Origin: Alphaproteobacteria bacterium
GTDB taxonomy: Bacteria > Pseudomonadota > Alphaproteobacteria > Rs-D84
Assembly: GCA_017383325.1 (NCBI GenBank)
Contig: JAFNYG010000041.1
Coordinates: 1-9,822, forward strand
Reading direction: 5' to 3'
Length of the DNA stretch: 9,822 nt
This document shows, piece after piece, positions 1 through 6,071 of the stretch. How positions within the stretch are numbered: the stretch's first letter is position 1; each line of letters opens with the position of its first letter. The translations under genes were made by a program, and so were the position numbers. A model generated the notes under the pieces. The model was not told the origin of the DNA and made no database searches. It saw nothing but the letters and a program-made list of their open reading frames with translations.

Positions 1-573
1 AAACAAAATGTTATCAATGCGGAAAACATGTTGTCGTCTGAATATGTTTCTGGTTTGGCGGACGTTGCGATGACGGGTTCGTATGAATCTTTGACAGATA
101 AACCAACAATTCCATCGACAGAAAACCTGGTGACCAAGGATGAATTGAATGATTTGCAGAACGCGTTGCAGGCAAAGATTAATGAAATGCACGAGTCGGG
201 CGATTATGCAACCGCAGAATCATTGTTGGCGGTTTCTGAATCTTTGGCGACGTTAAAGGGTGATGTTTATACCAAAGCCCAGGTTGACAAGATGATTGCG
301 GATGTAATTTCGGGTGGTCAGATTAACCTGGAAGGATATGCAAAGCAGGCGGATTTGAATACATTGTCTGGTATTGTTGATGCAATTAAATTAAAAACAG
401 ATGTTTTAGGTGCGTTGGCGTACAAAGATACCGTTGCAACAACGGATATTGATGCCAAAGCGGTGACGACGGCCCAAATTGCCGGCGGAAACCCGGCCGA
501 GGGCGACAGCATGATGCTGATGTCTACGAACAAGGATGGCACGGTGACGTGGACGTCTGTTAAGATTTATTAA
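1..573 (+). CDS. Phage-tail-fibre-like coiled-coil protein, 5' end outside window
   Basis: The reading frame is open from base 1, giving 190 codons before TAA. The ATG at 28 is internal: no hydrophobic signal sequence follows it and the frame continues upstream. Residues 27-39 (nt 79-117) read SYESLTDKPTIPS, a motif I know from phage tail-fibre proteins. A helical, heptad-like stretch follows (VTKDELNDLQNALQAKINEM), then YTKAQVDKMI, another stalk-type motif. The segment LGALAYKDTVATTDI plus AVTTAQI is shared with the gene at 3240. The C-terminus (DGTVTWTSVKIY) carries the Gly-x-x-x-Trp patch seen in the downstream paralogues. By analogy it is probably an exported fibrous protein, but its signal peptide, if any, is outside the window. 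Function unknown. High confidence that it is coding, low on role. Confidence 0.8.
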   Translation, partial: KQNVINAENMLSSEYVSGLADVAMTGSYESLTDKPTIPSTENLVTKDELNDLQNALQAKINEMHESGDYATAESLLAVSESLATLKGDVYTKAQVDKMIADVISGGQINLEGYAKQADLNTLSGIVDAIKLKTDVLGALAYKDTVATTDIDAKAVTTAQIAGGNPAEGDSMMLMSTNKDGTVTWTSVKIY

Positions 574-603
574 CAAAACGGTGGTTGCAATAACCGCATA
601 AAT

Positions 604-628
604 AAAAAAAGAAAGAAGGGAAAGAAAA
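604..628 (+). promoter_or_regulatory. Purine-only leader with ribosome-binding site
   Basis: The 25 bases before the ATG at 629 contain only A and G, with AAGGGAAAG as the Shine-Dalgarno core. Very similar purine-only leaders precede the ATGs at 2033 (2015-2032) and 4049 (4029-4048). This is more conservation than a ribosome site alone needs. It suggests recent gene duplication that included the leader, or a shared translational control. I see no convincing promoter between 573 and 629, so this gene may be transcribed with the one before it. Confidence 0.6.
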
Positions 629-1951
629 ATGAAAATTAAAAATATTATGTTTTCGGGATTTGCGGCGGCATTGTTTGCCGGTGTATGCGGTGCAGCCAAT
701 GCAGCGGCTGTGGAACTGGTATCAAAGCCATATGCAGATACAAATTTGCAGGCAAAATTGACCGCCGGTAATAATATCGCGATTGATCAAGATACAAATA
801 CGATTTCGGCAACGGGTTTGGTGACAACAACGGCGTTGGAAACAGTTCAGAACAGTATTAATGAAGCGATTGAAGCTGGGGATAAAGAGTCTGCTGATGC
901 GTTGGCCGAATTGGAAGTGATTGTTGAAGGATTGCAGGGGTCGGTTGCGACAAATGAAACCATGACAGCACTGTCAAATCGCGTAAAGGCAATTGAAGAT
1001 GCGCCATATGCAACAGAATCCTATGTAACAAATGCTGTTGACGCAGTTGAGGCGTTGTTCGCAGATTATTATAATAAAACAGATGTTGATAATTTATTAA
1101 ATGCCAAGGCAACAACCGCAGATTTGAATGCACTGGGTACGCGTGTTGGAACCGCCGAAGGTAAAATTACAGCCGCCGAAGGTAAAATTACAGCCGCCGA
1201 AGGTAAAATTACAGCCGCCGAAGGTAAAATTACAACATTAGAAGGTGCGGTCGCAACCAAGGCAGAGGCAGACAGTGTTTACAGCAAAACAGATGCAGAT
1301 GCAAAATTTGCAACCCAGGAATTTGTTGGTGAATTGCCAGAGGGTACAACCGCAGGAAACATCGTTAGCTTTGTCGAAGAAAAAACAGCAAATATTGTAG
1401 ATAATACAGAATTTGAAGCACTGGATACGCGTGTTGAAACCGCCGAAGGTAAAATCACAGCCGCCGAAGGGGAAATTGATGCTTTGCAAGAAGCGACCGC
1501 AAATTTGTCCGATTTTGTTGATTCAGAAGAAATCAAGGCATATTCAACAACCGAACAAATGAATGCCGCGATTGAAGCCGCAGCGTATGATGACACAGAA
1601 TTGGCCGGTCGTGTAACACAAAATGAAGGCGATATTGCGACAAACGCTGGTAACATTTCAACAAACGCTGGTAACATTTCAACAAATGCACAGGCAATTA
1701 AAGATTTGCAGGATGCTGGCTATCAGGACGTAGAAGGGGTAAAGGCAACGGTTGAAACATATGGCTATCAAACCGCGGGTCAGGTGGAAACCGCAATTTC
1801 AACTGCAACCGCAGGTATGGTTACAGGTACGAAAACAGCGGGCAGCTATTTAGTGAACTTTGATGACTCGGGTAATGCATCCTATGCACCGGTTACAATT
1901 TTGAATGCACAGGGCGCGCCAATCGATTTAACAACAGATGCTGTAAAATAA
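629..1951 (+). CDS. Secreted coiled-coil repeat protein, paralogue 2 (440 aa)
   Basis: The start is set by a purine-rich ribosome site (GAAGGGAAAG) and a Sec signal peptide: lysines at 2 and 4, a hydrophobic core to about residue 20, and likely cleavage after A-N-A at residue 25. The Cys at 20 lacks a proper lipobox. The mature part begins VELVSKPYADTNL, a divergent form of the family N-terminal motif. It is largely heptad coiled coil. YYNKTDVDNLLNAKAT (around 148-163) resembles tail-fibre stalks. Residues 176-201 are four AEGKITA-type heptads with Ile and Ala at a/d positions, and two more occur near 271-280. TNAGNIS heptads lie near 338-351. The module VGELPEGTTAGNIV (from 233) recurs in the gene at 3240. 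The C-terminus GTKTAGSYLV resembles TTTAGKYVLT of that gene. No membrane anchor is visible. Possibly a periplasmic or surface stalk protein; function not recognised. Confidence 0.85.
   Translation: MKIKNIMFSGFAAALFAGVCGAANAAAVELVSKPYADTNLQAKLTAGNNIAIDQDTNTISATGLVTTTALETVQNSINEAIEAGDKESADALAELEVIVEGLQGSVATNETMTALSNRVKAIEDAPYATESYVTNAVDAVEALFADYYNKTDVDNLLNAKATTADLNALGTRVGTAEGKITAAEGKITAAEGKITAAEGKITTLEGAVATKAEADSVYSKTDADAKFATQEFVGELPEGTTAGNIVSFVEEKTANIVDNTEFEALDTRVETAEGKITAAEGEIDALQEATANLSDFVDSEEIKAYSTTEQMNAAIEAAAYDDTELAGRVTQNEGDIATNAGNISTNAGNISTNAQAIKDLQDAGYQDVEGVKATVETYGYQTAGQVETAISTATAGMVTGTKTAGSYLVNFDDSGNASYAPVTILNAQGAPIDLTTDAVK
1154..1234 (+). repeat. 21-bp perfect tandem repeat, 3.9 copies, encoding coiled-coil heptads
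   Basis: Three full 21-bp units (1154-1174, 1175-1195, 1196-1216) and an 18-base partial unit (1217-1234) are identical at DNA level. Each encodes the heptad AEGKITA. Because the unit is 21 bp, gain or loss of copies keeps the reading frame and changes the coiled coil by exactly one heptad. A related degenerate pair lies near 1439-1474. Confidence 0.95.
1640..1681 (+). repeat. Second 21-bp tandem repeat, two perfect copies
   Basis: Two identical 21-bp units (1640-1660 and 1661-1681) encode TNAGNIS twice. A degenerate third unit follows (TNAQAIK) and a degenerate unit precedes them (GDIATNA). Ala and Ile fall three and four residues apart, the spacing of coiled-coil a and d positions. It lies in the same gene as the AEGKITA repeat but is unrelated in sequence. 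Confidence 0.9.
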
Positions 1952-1962
1952 TGCTTTTAAAA

Positions 1963-1997
1963 AATCTCTGATTCCTGTATAATGGGAATCAGAGATT
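1963..1997 (+). promoter_or_regulatory. 13-bp perfect hairpin with a TATAAT hexamer in its loop
   Basis: Arms 1963-1975 and 1985-1997 are perfectly complementary (AATCTCTGATTCC), with a 9-nt loop. No T-run follows on the plus strand, so it is a poor terminator for the upstream gene. On the minus strand the hairpin would be followed by six T. The loop contains TATAAT (1978-1983), a perfect sigma-70 -10 hexamer, with only a weak T-rich -35 region at about 1955-1960. If used, transcription would start near 1990, inside the right arm, giving a leader of about 40 nt for the gene at 2033. The hairpin is certain; its role is inferred. Confidence 0.55.
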
Positions 1998-2032
1998 AAA
2001 GTTAATCTTAAAACGAAAGAAAGGAAGAAAAA

Positions 2033-3130
2033 ATGAAAGTAAAAAACATCGTATTTTCAGGTGTTATGGGTGCTATTTTAATGGGGGCAACCGGTGCCCA
2101 TGCAGCGATTAATGTTGCATCACAGGGCTATGTCGATGCCAAGGTTGCGAAGGATGTGTCGGCGTTGGGAACGACTGTTTCGCAAACATACCAGACCAAG
2201 GCGGATGCACAAGCTGCAGCCAGTGGTGTTACACAGGCTTTGGCAGGAAAGGCGGATAAAGGAACAACACTGGAGGCATATGGCATTACAGATGCGTATA
2301 CCACGACCGAAGCCGATGAAAAGTTCATGATTATAAACAGTGACACTGCATTGGGTGATAACCTGAAGTGGGAAGGTGGTAAACTGACAACTGATGGCAT
2401 TGCCACGGATCAGAGTTTTTCCACCTTGGAAACGGCAGTTAATAAATTGAATGGCGGTGCAGATGTAGACGGTTCGGTTGCGAATAAGATTGCAGGTGCA
2501 TTGAGCGATGCTGAAGCTAGTGCATTTAGTGAATCTGTTCAGGAATCTTTGGGTAAAGCGGATAGTGCAGTTCAGTCTGTTACAGCAGGTACAGCCGACG
2601 GTACAATTGCGGTTGATGGCACGGATGTTGCGGTTACGGGCTTAGGCTCGGCGGCGTATACAGACGCAGGCGCTTATGACGTAGCGGGCAGTGCAGCCGC
2701 AGTGGAAGCAAAGTTGGCGGATTACACCAAAACGACTGATTTGGATTCGGGCTTTGTAACAGAAGATGAAATGACAACGTTCAAGAGCGAGAATAATACC
2801 GCAATTGCAGATGCGAAAAAGGCCGGTACAGATGCAAATTCAGCTTTGGAAGCGTATAAAACAACGAACAACGCAGCAGTAGAGGCGGCGCAGGCCCAGG
2901 CAGACAAGGGCGTAGCAGATGCGGCCAAAGCACAGGCGGCGGCAGATAAGGCCCAGGGTGAAGTTGACATATTGGAAGGCACGGTTTCCACATTGCAGAG
3001 TGATTTGGCAACCAAGATTCCAGCACCAGCGGCATGTTCACAGACGGATTGCGTGCTGTCAATTAACAAGGCGTCAGGTACAATTACATGGGTGCCATTG
3101 ACAGAACCAACTGCTGATTTCTTGAAATAA
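2033..3130 (+). CDS. Secreted coiled-coil, tail-fibre-like protein, paralogue 3 (365 aa)
   Basis: The start has an AAAGGAAG ribosome site and a signal peptide closely matching the one at 629 (MKVKNIVFSG versus MKIKNIMFSG), with likely cleavage after A-H-A at residue 24. The mature protein begins with the family motif (VASQGYVDAKVA). YGITDAYTTTEADEKF (around 82-97) is a typical tail-fibre-like segment. The module LETAVNKLNGG...SVANKIAGAL recurs in the gene at 4049, as does AGTADGTIAVDGTDVAVTGL followed by GSAAYTDAGAYDVAGSA (nt about 2584-2697). Residues 250-325 are very Ala/Lys/Asp-rich and probably one long helical coiled coil. The C-terminal patch has C335-x4-C340, then L342 and W353. The same Cys pair occurs in the gene at 4049 and could form a disulphide if the protein is periplasmic or outside. 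Function unknown. Confidence 0.85.
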   Translation: MKVKNIVFSGVMGAILMGATGAHAAINVASQGYVDAKVAKDVSALGTTVSQTYQTKADAQAAASGVTQALAGKADKGTTLEAYGITDAYTTTEADEKFMIINSDTALGDNLKWEGGKLTTDGIATDQSFSTLETAVNKLNGGADVDGSVANKIAGALSDAEASAFSESVQESLGKADSAVQSVTAGTADGTIAVDGTDVAVTGLGSAAYTDAGAYDVAGSAAAVEAKLADYTKTTDLDSGFVTEDEMTTFKSENNTAIADAKKAGTDANSALEAYKTTNNAAVEAAQAQADKGVADAAKAQAAADKAQGEVDILEGTVSTLQSDLATKIPAPAACSQTDCVLSINKASGTITWVPLTEPTADFLK

Positions 3131-3174
3131 ATAATTCATTAAAAAAAAATATTTCATCCGATTCGTTTTTTGTC

Positions 3175-3204
3175 TTTACACACCTAGGCAAAAAATGATA
3201 GGAT
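3175..3204 (+). promoter_or_regulatory. Candidate sigma-70 promoter for the gene at 3240
   Basis: TTTACA (3175-3180) is followed after 18 bases by TAGGAT (3199-3204). The same -10 variant, TAGGAT, appears before lepA in this window. Transcription would start near 3211, just ahead of the ribosome site and the ATG at 3240. This excludes the upstream in-frame ATG at 3195, which would overlap the -10 element. No GC-rich terminator is visible for the gene ending at 3130. Confidence 0.5.
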
Positions 3205-3239
3205 GGAATATCCGAGAGGAAGGGAAGGGAAAAAACTTC

Positions 3240-3947
3240 ATGAAAAATTTAACTGCTGGTATCTTTATCGTCTTGATGGGACTGGTGTCTGTCGATGCGA
3301 TGGGTGCATTTGTCGCGTCCAAAGACTATGTTGATACCAAGGCGGCTACGTTGGTAAATGAATCTGCCCAGGCCCTGCAGGGGGAAATTAATGCCCTGGA
3401 AACAACTGTTGGTACGTTGCCCCAGGGGACAGATGCAACCTCTGTTGTTGATTATGTCAATAAAAAGACCGAAGGTATCGCAACAGATGATGATGTTGCA
3501 GAAAATGCAGAGGCAATTGCTGCGTTGGAATTGCTGGTTGGTGATACATCTGTTGCGGATCAAATCGCAGCAGAAATTAAAAAGGCTAATTTGTCCCAGT
3601 ATGCAACCCAAGAATCTGTGTCGGGTGCGTTGACGGCATATGCGAATCTAAAGGCATTGGCGTACAAGGATGCGGTTGATACAGATGATATTGTGGATGG
3701 GGCGGTTACAACGGCAAAGTTGGATGATGGGGCCGTGACCAAAGATAAATTGGGGGCGGGTGCTGTTACCGATGCGGCGGTTGAAGATGGTGCGTTAAGC
3801 CAGGGCAAGATTGATGGTCTGGATGCGACGTTGGCCGAAAAAATGGATATCACAACACAGACGACAACGGCGGGCAAATATGTTTTGACCGCAAATGTTG
3901 ACGTTAATGGTGTTGCGGATTATGCCTGGGAATCAATCGAAAGATAG
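3240..3947 (+). CDS. Secreted protein with decapeptide repeats, paralogue 4 (235 aa)
   Basis: I chose the ATG at 3240 over the in-frame ATG at 3195. The ribosome site (GAAGGGAAGGGA, 3219-3230) lies about 9 bases before it, and it gives a normal signal peptide (MKNLTAGIFIVLMGLVSVDA, cleavage near 20-23). The mature protein begins with the family motif FVASKDYVDTKAA. The module VGTLPQGTDATSVVDYV (from residue 57) matches one in the gene at 629. GDTSVADQIAAEIKK resembles the SVxNKIAxAL module of other members. LKALAYKDAVDTDDI matches the first gene. Four decapeptide repeats of the type DGAVTxxKL follow at about 152-191, a pattern I know from phage tail fibres. The C-terminus is TTTAGKYVLT...YAWESIER. 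There are no cysteines in its tail, unlike the genes on either side. No anchor visible; function unknown. Confidence 0.85.
   Translation: MKNLTAGIFIVLMGLVSVDAMGAFVASKDYVDTKAATLVNESAQALQGEINALETTVGTLPQGTDATSVVDYVNKKTEGIATDDDVAENAEAIAALELLVGDTSVADQIAAEIKKANLSQYATQESVSGALTAYANLKALAYKDAVDTDDIVDGAVTTAKLDDGAVTKDKLGAGAVTDAAVEDGALSQGKIDGLDATLAEKMDITTQTTTAGKYVLTANVDVNGVADYAWESIER
3693..3812 (+). repeat. Degenerate 30-bp (10-residue) protein repeat, four copies
   Basis: Four successive decapeptides read VDGAVTTAKL, DDGAVTKDKL, GAGAVTDAAV and EDGALSQGKI. The DNA copies have diverged, so the repeat is old or maintained at protein level, in contrast to the perfect 21-bp units at 1154. The pattern resembles shaft repeats of tail-fibre proteins. 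Confidence 0.75.
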
Positions 3948-4048
3948 GTGCCTGGGGGATTAGTTCTGTGGGGGTGGTTTGCCCATGGAATTGAATAAAA
4001 AATCAAGACAATAAACCAAAGACAAAACAAGAAAGAAAGGAAAGAAAA

Positions 4049-5098
4049 ATGAAAAAAATATTAACTGTATCTTTATTTGCAATTATGGCAGTTGGTGCAG
4101 CAAACGCAGAAATCGCATCGACAGAATATGTTGGTAAGCAGATTACAACGACTGCTGGTACGTTGGGTAATTTGGCTACAACTGAAAAGACGAACTTGGT
4201 TGCCGCTATTAATGAGGTTAAGGCAGATATTGGCACTGTTTCTAGTGATGCAGGTAACCTGAAAACAGATTTGGAACAAAGTATTTCTGATTTGGAGGAT
4301 AGTTTAGGTTCTGCGGCATTCACAGAATCTACCGCTTATGACGCGGCGGGTAGTGCGTCGGCTGCACAGGCGGCGGCAATTGATGCGGCAAAGACAGAAA
4401 CGACAACTCAGGTTAATGCGTTGGCAAATGGTGCTGTGAAGACAAATACCGAAAATATTGCAGCTATGGATAAAGCATACAAGGCGGCGGATACTGCGTT
4501 GGATGGTCGTGTGGATGCATTGGAAACTGATAATACAACAAATAAAAATAACATTTCAAGTTTGCAGACGGCAGTTAATGAATTGAATACAGGTGAAAAT
4601 TCTGTTTCTAACAAGATTGCAGATGCATTGAAAGATTATTCAACAACGACAGAGATGAACACAGCGATTAACGAAAAAGCAGTTAATACAGTTAGTGCGG
4701 GTACAGACAATGGTACAATCTTGGTTGATGGTAGTGCGGTGTCTATTACCGGTTTGAAGTCTGCGGCATTCACAGAATCTACCGCTTATGATGCGGCGGG
4801 TAGTGCGTCGGCTGCACAGGCGGCGGCAATTGATGCGGCAAAGACAGAAACGACAACTCAGGTTAATGCGTTGGCAAATGGTGCTGTGAAGGCAAATACC
4901 GACGAAATTGCAGCAATCAACAACAGTGCAGTTATGAAATCTGGTGTTGATTCAGGTGTTGTTGCAAAGGCAAATTCTGCGATGCAGGAAACAGCATTGA
5001 AAGGTTTGGCAACATGGACCTCTCAGGGGTGTGCAACGGGAACTTGTTCTTTGGTTTCAAAGAATGGTGATATTGCATGGGAAAAGGTTGCCTATTAA
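4049..5098 (+). CDS. Secreted coiled-coil protein with internal duplication, paralogue 5 (349 aa)
   Basis: The start follows a purine-only leader (AAAGGAAAG core). The signal peptide MKKILTVSLFAIMAVGAANA is cleaved probably after residue 20, and the mature protein starts with EIASTEYVGKQI, the clearest copy of the family motif. Two copies of SAAFTESTAYDAAGSASAAQ and its Ala-rich continuation lie 150 residues apart. Between them is a Leu/Val/Asn heptad region (DTALDGRVDALETDNTTNKN) with the shared module LQTAVNELNTG...SVSNKIADAL. Before the second copy is AGTDNGTILVDGSAVSITGL, the same order as in the gene at 2033. The C-terminus has C328-x4-C333, then G340 and W344, like the gene at 2033. A terminator follows directly. 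Exported and fibrous by sequence character; role not recognised. Confidence 0.85.
   Translation: MKKILTVSLFAIMAVGAANAEIASTEYVGKQITTTAGTLGNLATTEKTNLVAAINEVKADIGTVSSDAGNLKTDLEQSISDLEDSLGSAAFTESTAYDAAGSASAAQAAAIDAAKTETTTQVNALANGAVKTNTENIAAMDKAYKAADTALDGRVDALETDNTTNKNNISSLQTAVNELNTGENSVSNKIADALKDYSTTTEMNTAINEKAVNTVSAGTDNGTILVDGSAVSITGLKSAAFTESTAYDAAGSASAAQAAAIDAAKTETTTQVNALANGAVKANTDEIAAINNSAVMKSGVDSGVVAKANSAMQETALKGLATWTSQGCATGTCSLVSKNGDIAWEKVAY
4310..4451 (+). repeat. 142-bp direct repeat, copy 1
   Basis: This copy differs from copy 2 (4760-4901) at only two positions that I can find (4342/4792 and 4442/4892). The offset is exactly 450 bp, so an excision or expansion by recombination would stay in frame and remove or add 150 residues. 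Near-identity at third codon positions points to recent duplication or gene conversion rather than selection on protein alone. Confidence 0.95.
4760..4901 (+). repeat. 142-bp direct repeat, copy 2
   Basis: Second copy of the repeat at 4310-4451, in the same gene and frame. The flanks differ: copy 1 follows a GGATAGTTTAGGT context and copy 2 follows the VDGSAVSITGL module. The duplicated unit therefore is the S-A-A-F-T to A-N-G-A-V-K segment only. Confidence 0.95.
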
Positions 5099-5111
5099 TA
5101 GCCTGAATATA

Positions 5112-5160
5112 TTATCCGGGGTGGGTGGTGTGCCACCCAAACCGGATAAGGTTTTGATTT
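5112..5160 (+). terminator. Rho-independent terminator after the gene ending at 5098
   Basis: The outer stem is TTATCCGG (5112-5119) with CCGGATAA (5142-5149). The inner stem is GGGTGG (5123-5128) with CCACCC (5133-5138) around a TGTG loop. A T-rich run (GGTTTTGATTTT) follows. The stem is interrupted by a small internal loop. Confidence 0.75.
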
Positions 5161-5167
5161 TGGCCGT

Positions 5168-5200
5168 ATTACAAAAATTGTGAAAAAAAATTTTTGCAAT
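5168..5200. repeat. AT-rich inverted repeat upstream of the gene at 5293
   Basis: CAAAAATT (5172-5179) and AATTTTTG (5189-5196) are perfect inverted arms with a 9-nt spacer. Three more pairs (ATT/AAT) lie outside after one mismatch. It sits between the terminator and the promoter at 5217, where a regulator could bind, but the AT-richness means chance is possible. Confidence 0.35.
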
Positions 5201-5216
5201 ATGCGTTATTTTGTCC

Positions 5217-5246
5217 TTGTGCGTTGTAGGTGGGGTTGAATATAAT
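5217..5246 (+). promoter_or_regulatory. Candidate sigma-70 promoter for the gene at 5293
   Basis: TTGTGC (5217-5222) is separated by 18 bases from a perfect TATAAT (5241-5246). Transcription would begin near 5253, about 40 nt before the ATG at 5293. The in-frame GTG at 5230 and ATG at 5245 fall within this promoter, which argues against them as starts. Confidence 0.55.
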
Positions 5247-5292
5247 GCATAAACGAACAGAGAGTGGTGAAAAGTATTGGTGGGATGTCCTG

Positions 5293-6018
5293 ATGATTAA
5301 GACTAAGTTTGTTTTTGCTGTATCTTTGGTGGCAATCTTGGCGGTTGGTTCTGCGTGGGCAAATGCACCTGCGACAGAAGAAGACCTTGGTACGGTGCAT
5401 ACGGTTTATACAGATCGAACCCCGACCAGTGGTGCGGGTATTGCGGGTGTTTCATATGTGAACAATGCCGTAAACAATGCTGGTAAGTCCGCCCAGGCGG
5501 CTGAGGCGCATGCCGCAGCGGCGGGACAGCATGCATTGGATGCAGCAACAAGTGCAGCAGAGGCAAAAACCAGTGCCCAGTCGGCAAATGACGCGTTGGT
5601 AAATAAAGCGGATAAATCTGCTCTGGATGCTTATGCGACGGTTGAGTATGTAAATGCTCAACTGACTTCCGTATCGACGGAGACAGGTAATTTGAAAAGT
5701 GTGGATGAACAATTGCGGGGTGATTTAGACGACTTAACAGAAGCTGTTGGTGATAAACAGGCGAAATCTACAGCTGAATATCAGATGGGTAATGCGAGTG
5801 GTGGTTGGACGGCTATGACGGATGCGCAAAAGAATGCCTTGAACAGTGGTGTGACGTCAGCGACAAAGGTCACGCATACGGCGAATACTGCGGCGGGAAC
5901 AACGACAAGACCTGTTTATGTCACCTCTGGTGGTGTTGTGACGGCGGTGACGGGGATGAGTATTCCAGATGGTGCGGAGTCAAATCCGAAGTCATGGGCA
6001 ACCATTTGGGTTGAATAA
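5293..6018 (+). CDS. Secreted tail-fibre-like protein, paralogue 6 (241 aa)
   Basis: I chose the ATG at 5293 because it yields a clean signal peptide (MIKTKFVFAVSLVAILAVGS, cleavage after A-N-A at residue 25) and because upstream in-frame starts lie in the promoter. The ribosome site (GGTGGGA) is weaker than in the sister genes. The VSLxAIxAVG core resembles the signal of the gene at 4049. The mature N-terminus is longer than in the others, and a motif SYVNNAVNN appears only near residues 54-62. An Ala-rich helix follows, then DKSALDAYATVEYVNAQL. The end differs from the other members: KNALNSGVTSATKV and TTTRPVYVTSGGVVTAVTG resemble the C-terminal parts of many tail-fibre proteins. It closes with SWATIWVE. 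A strong terminator follows. Function unknown. Confidence 0.83.
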   Translation: MIKTKFVFAVSLVAILAVGSAWANAPATEEDLGTVHTVYTDRTPTSGAGIAGVSYVNNAVNNAGKSAQAAEAHAAAAGQHALDAATSAAEAKTSAQSANDALVNKADKSALDAYATVEYVNAQLTSVSTETGNLKSVDEQLRGDLDDLTEAVGDKQAKSTAEYQMGNASGGWTAMTDAQKNALNSGVTSATKVTHTANTAAGTTTRPVYVTSGGVVTAVTGMSIPDGAESNPKSWATIWVE

Positions 6019-6022
6019 GTAT

Positions 6023-6049
6023 AAAATCCCCCACCCGGGGGATTTTTTT
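6023..6049 (+). terminator. Strong rho-independent terminator
   Basis: A stem of five C:G pairs (6028-6032 with 6037-6041), extended by A:T pairs, closes a four-base ACCC loop and runs into seven T (6043-6049). It starts five bases after the stop at 6018 and ends the array of exported proteins. The A-run on the other side could let it also serve the convergent minus-strand gene. Confidence 0.9.
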
Positions 6050-6071
6050 ATGTTTTATTTACAAGGCACTA

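Noticed and set aside
1154..1234. Short regular repeats that might be a CRISPR array
   Set aside because: Units are directly adjacent without spacers, are 21 bp, and are in frame inside a coding gene.
1069..1677. Minus-strand open frames inside the coiled-coil genes
   Set aside because: They arise from the Ala/Thr-rich biased composition and repeats of the plus-strand genes; no ribosome sites or recognisable proteins.
629..1951. Lipoprotein signal on the protein at 629 (Cys 20)
   Set aside because: The residues before the Cys (A-G-V) do not form a lipobox and a good type I site follows at residue 25.
3195..3239. Upstream ATG for the gene at 3240
   Set aside because: It overlaps the likely -10 element, has no ribosome site and gives a charged extension before the signal peptide.
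3948..4048. Terminator or promoter between the genes at 3240 and 4049
   Set aside because: G-rich runs and a TTGAAT are present, but I could not find a clean stem with T-run or a properly spaced -10 element.
629..5098. Trimeric autotransporter adhesins (YadA-like)
   Set aside because: Signal peptides and coiled coils fit, but no C-terminal four-strand membrane anchor or YadA head motifs are visible; tails are short and polar.
5230..5292. Upstream starts (GTG 5230, ATG 5245) for the last exported protein
   Set aside because: They lie in the TATAAT promoter and would bury the signal peptide behind about 20 polar residues.
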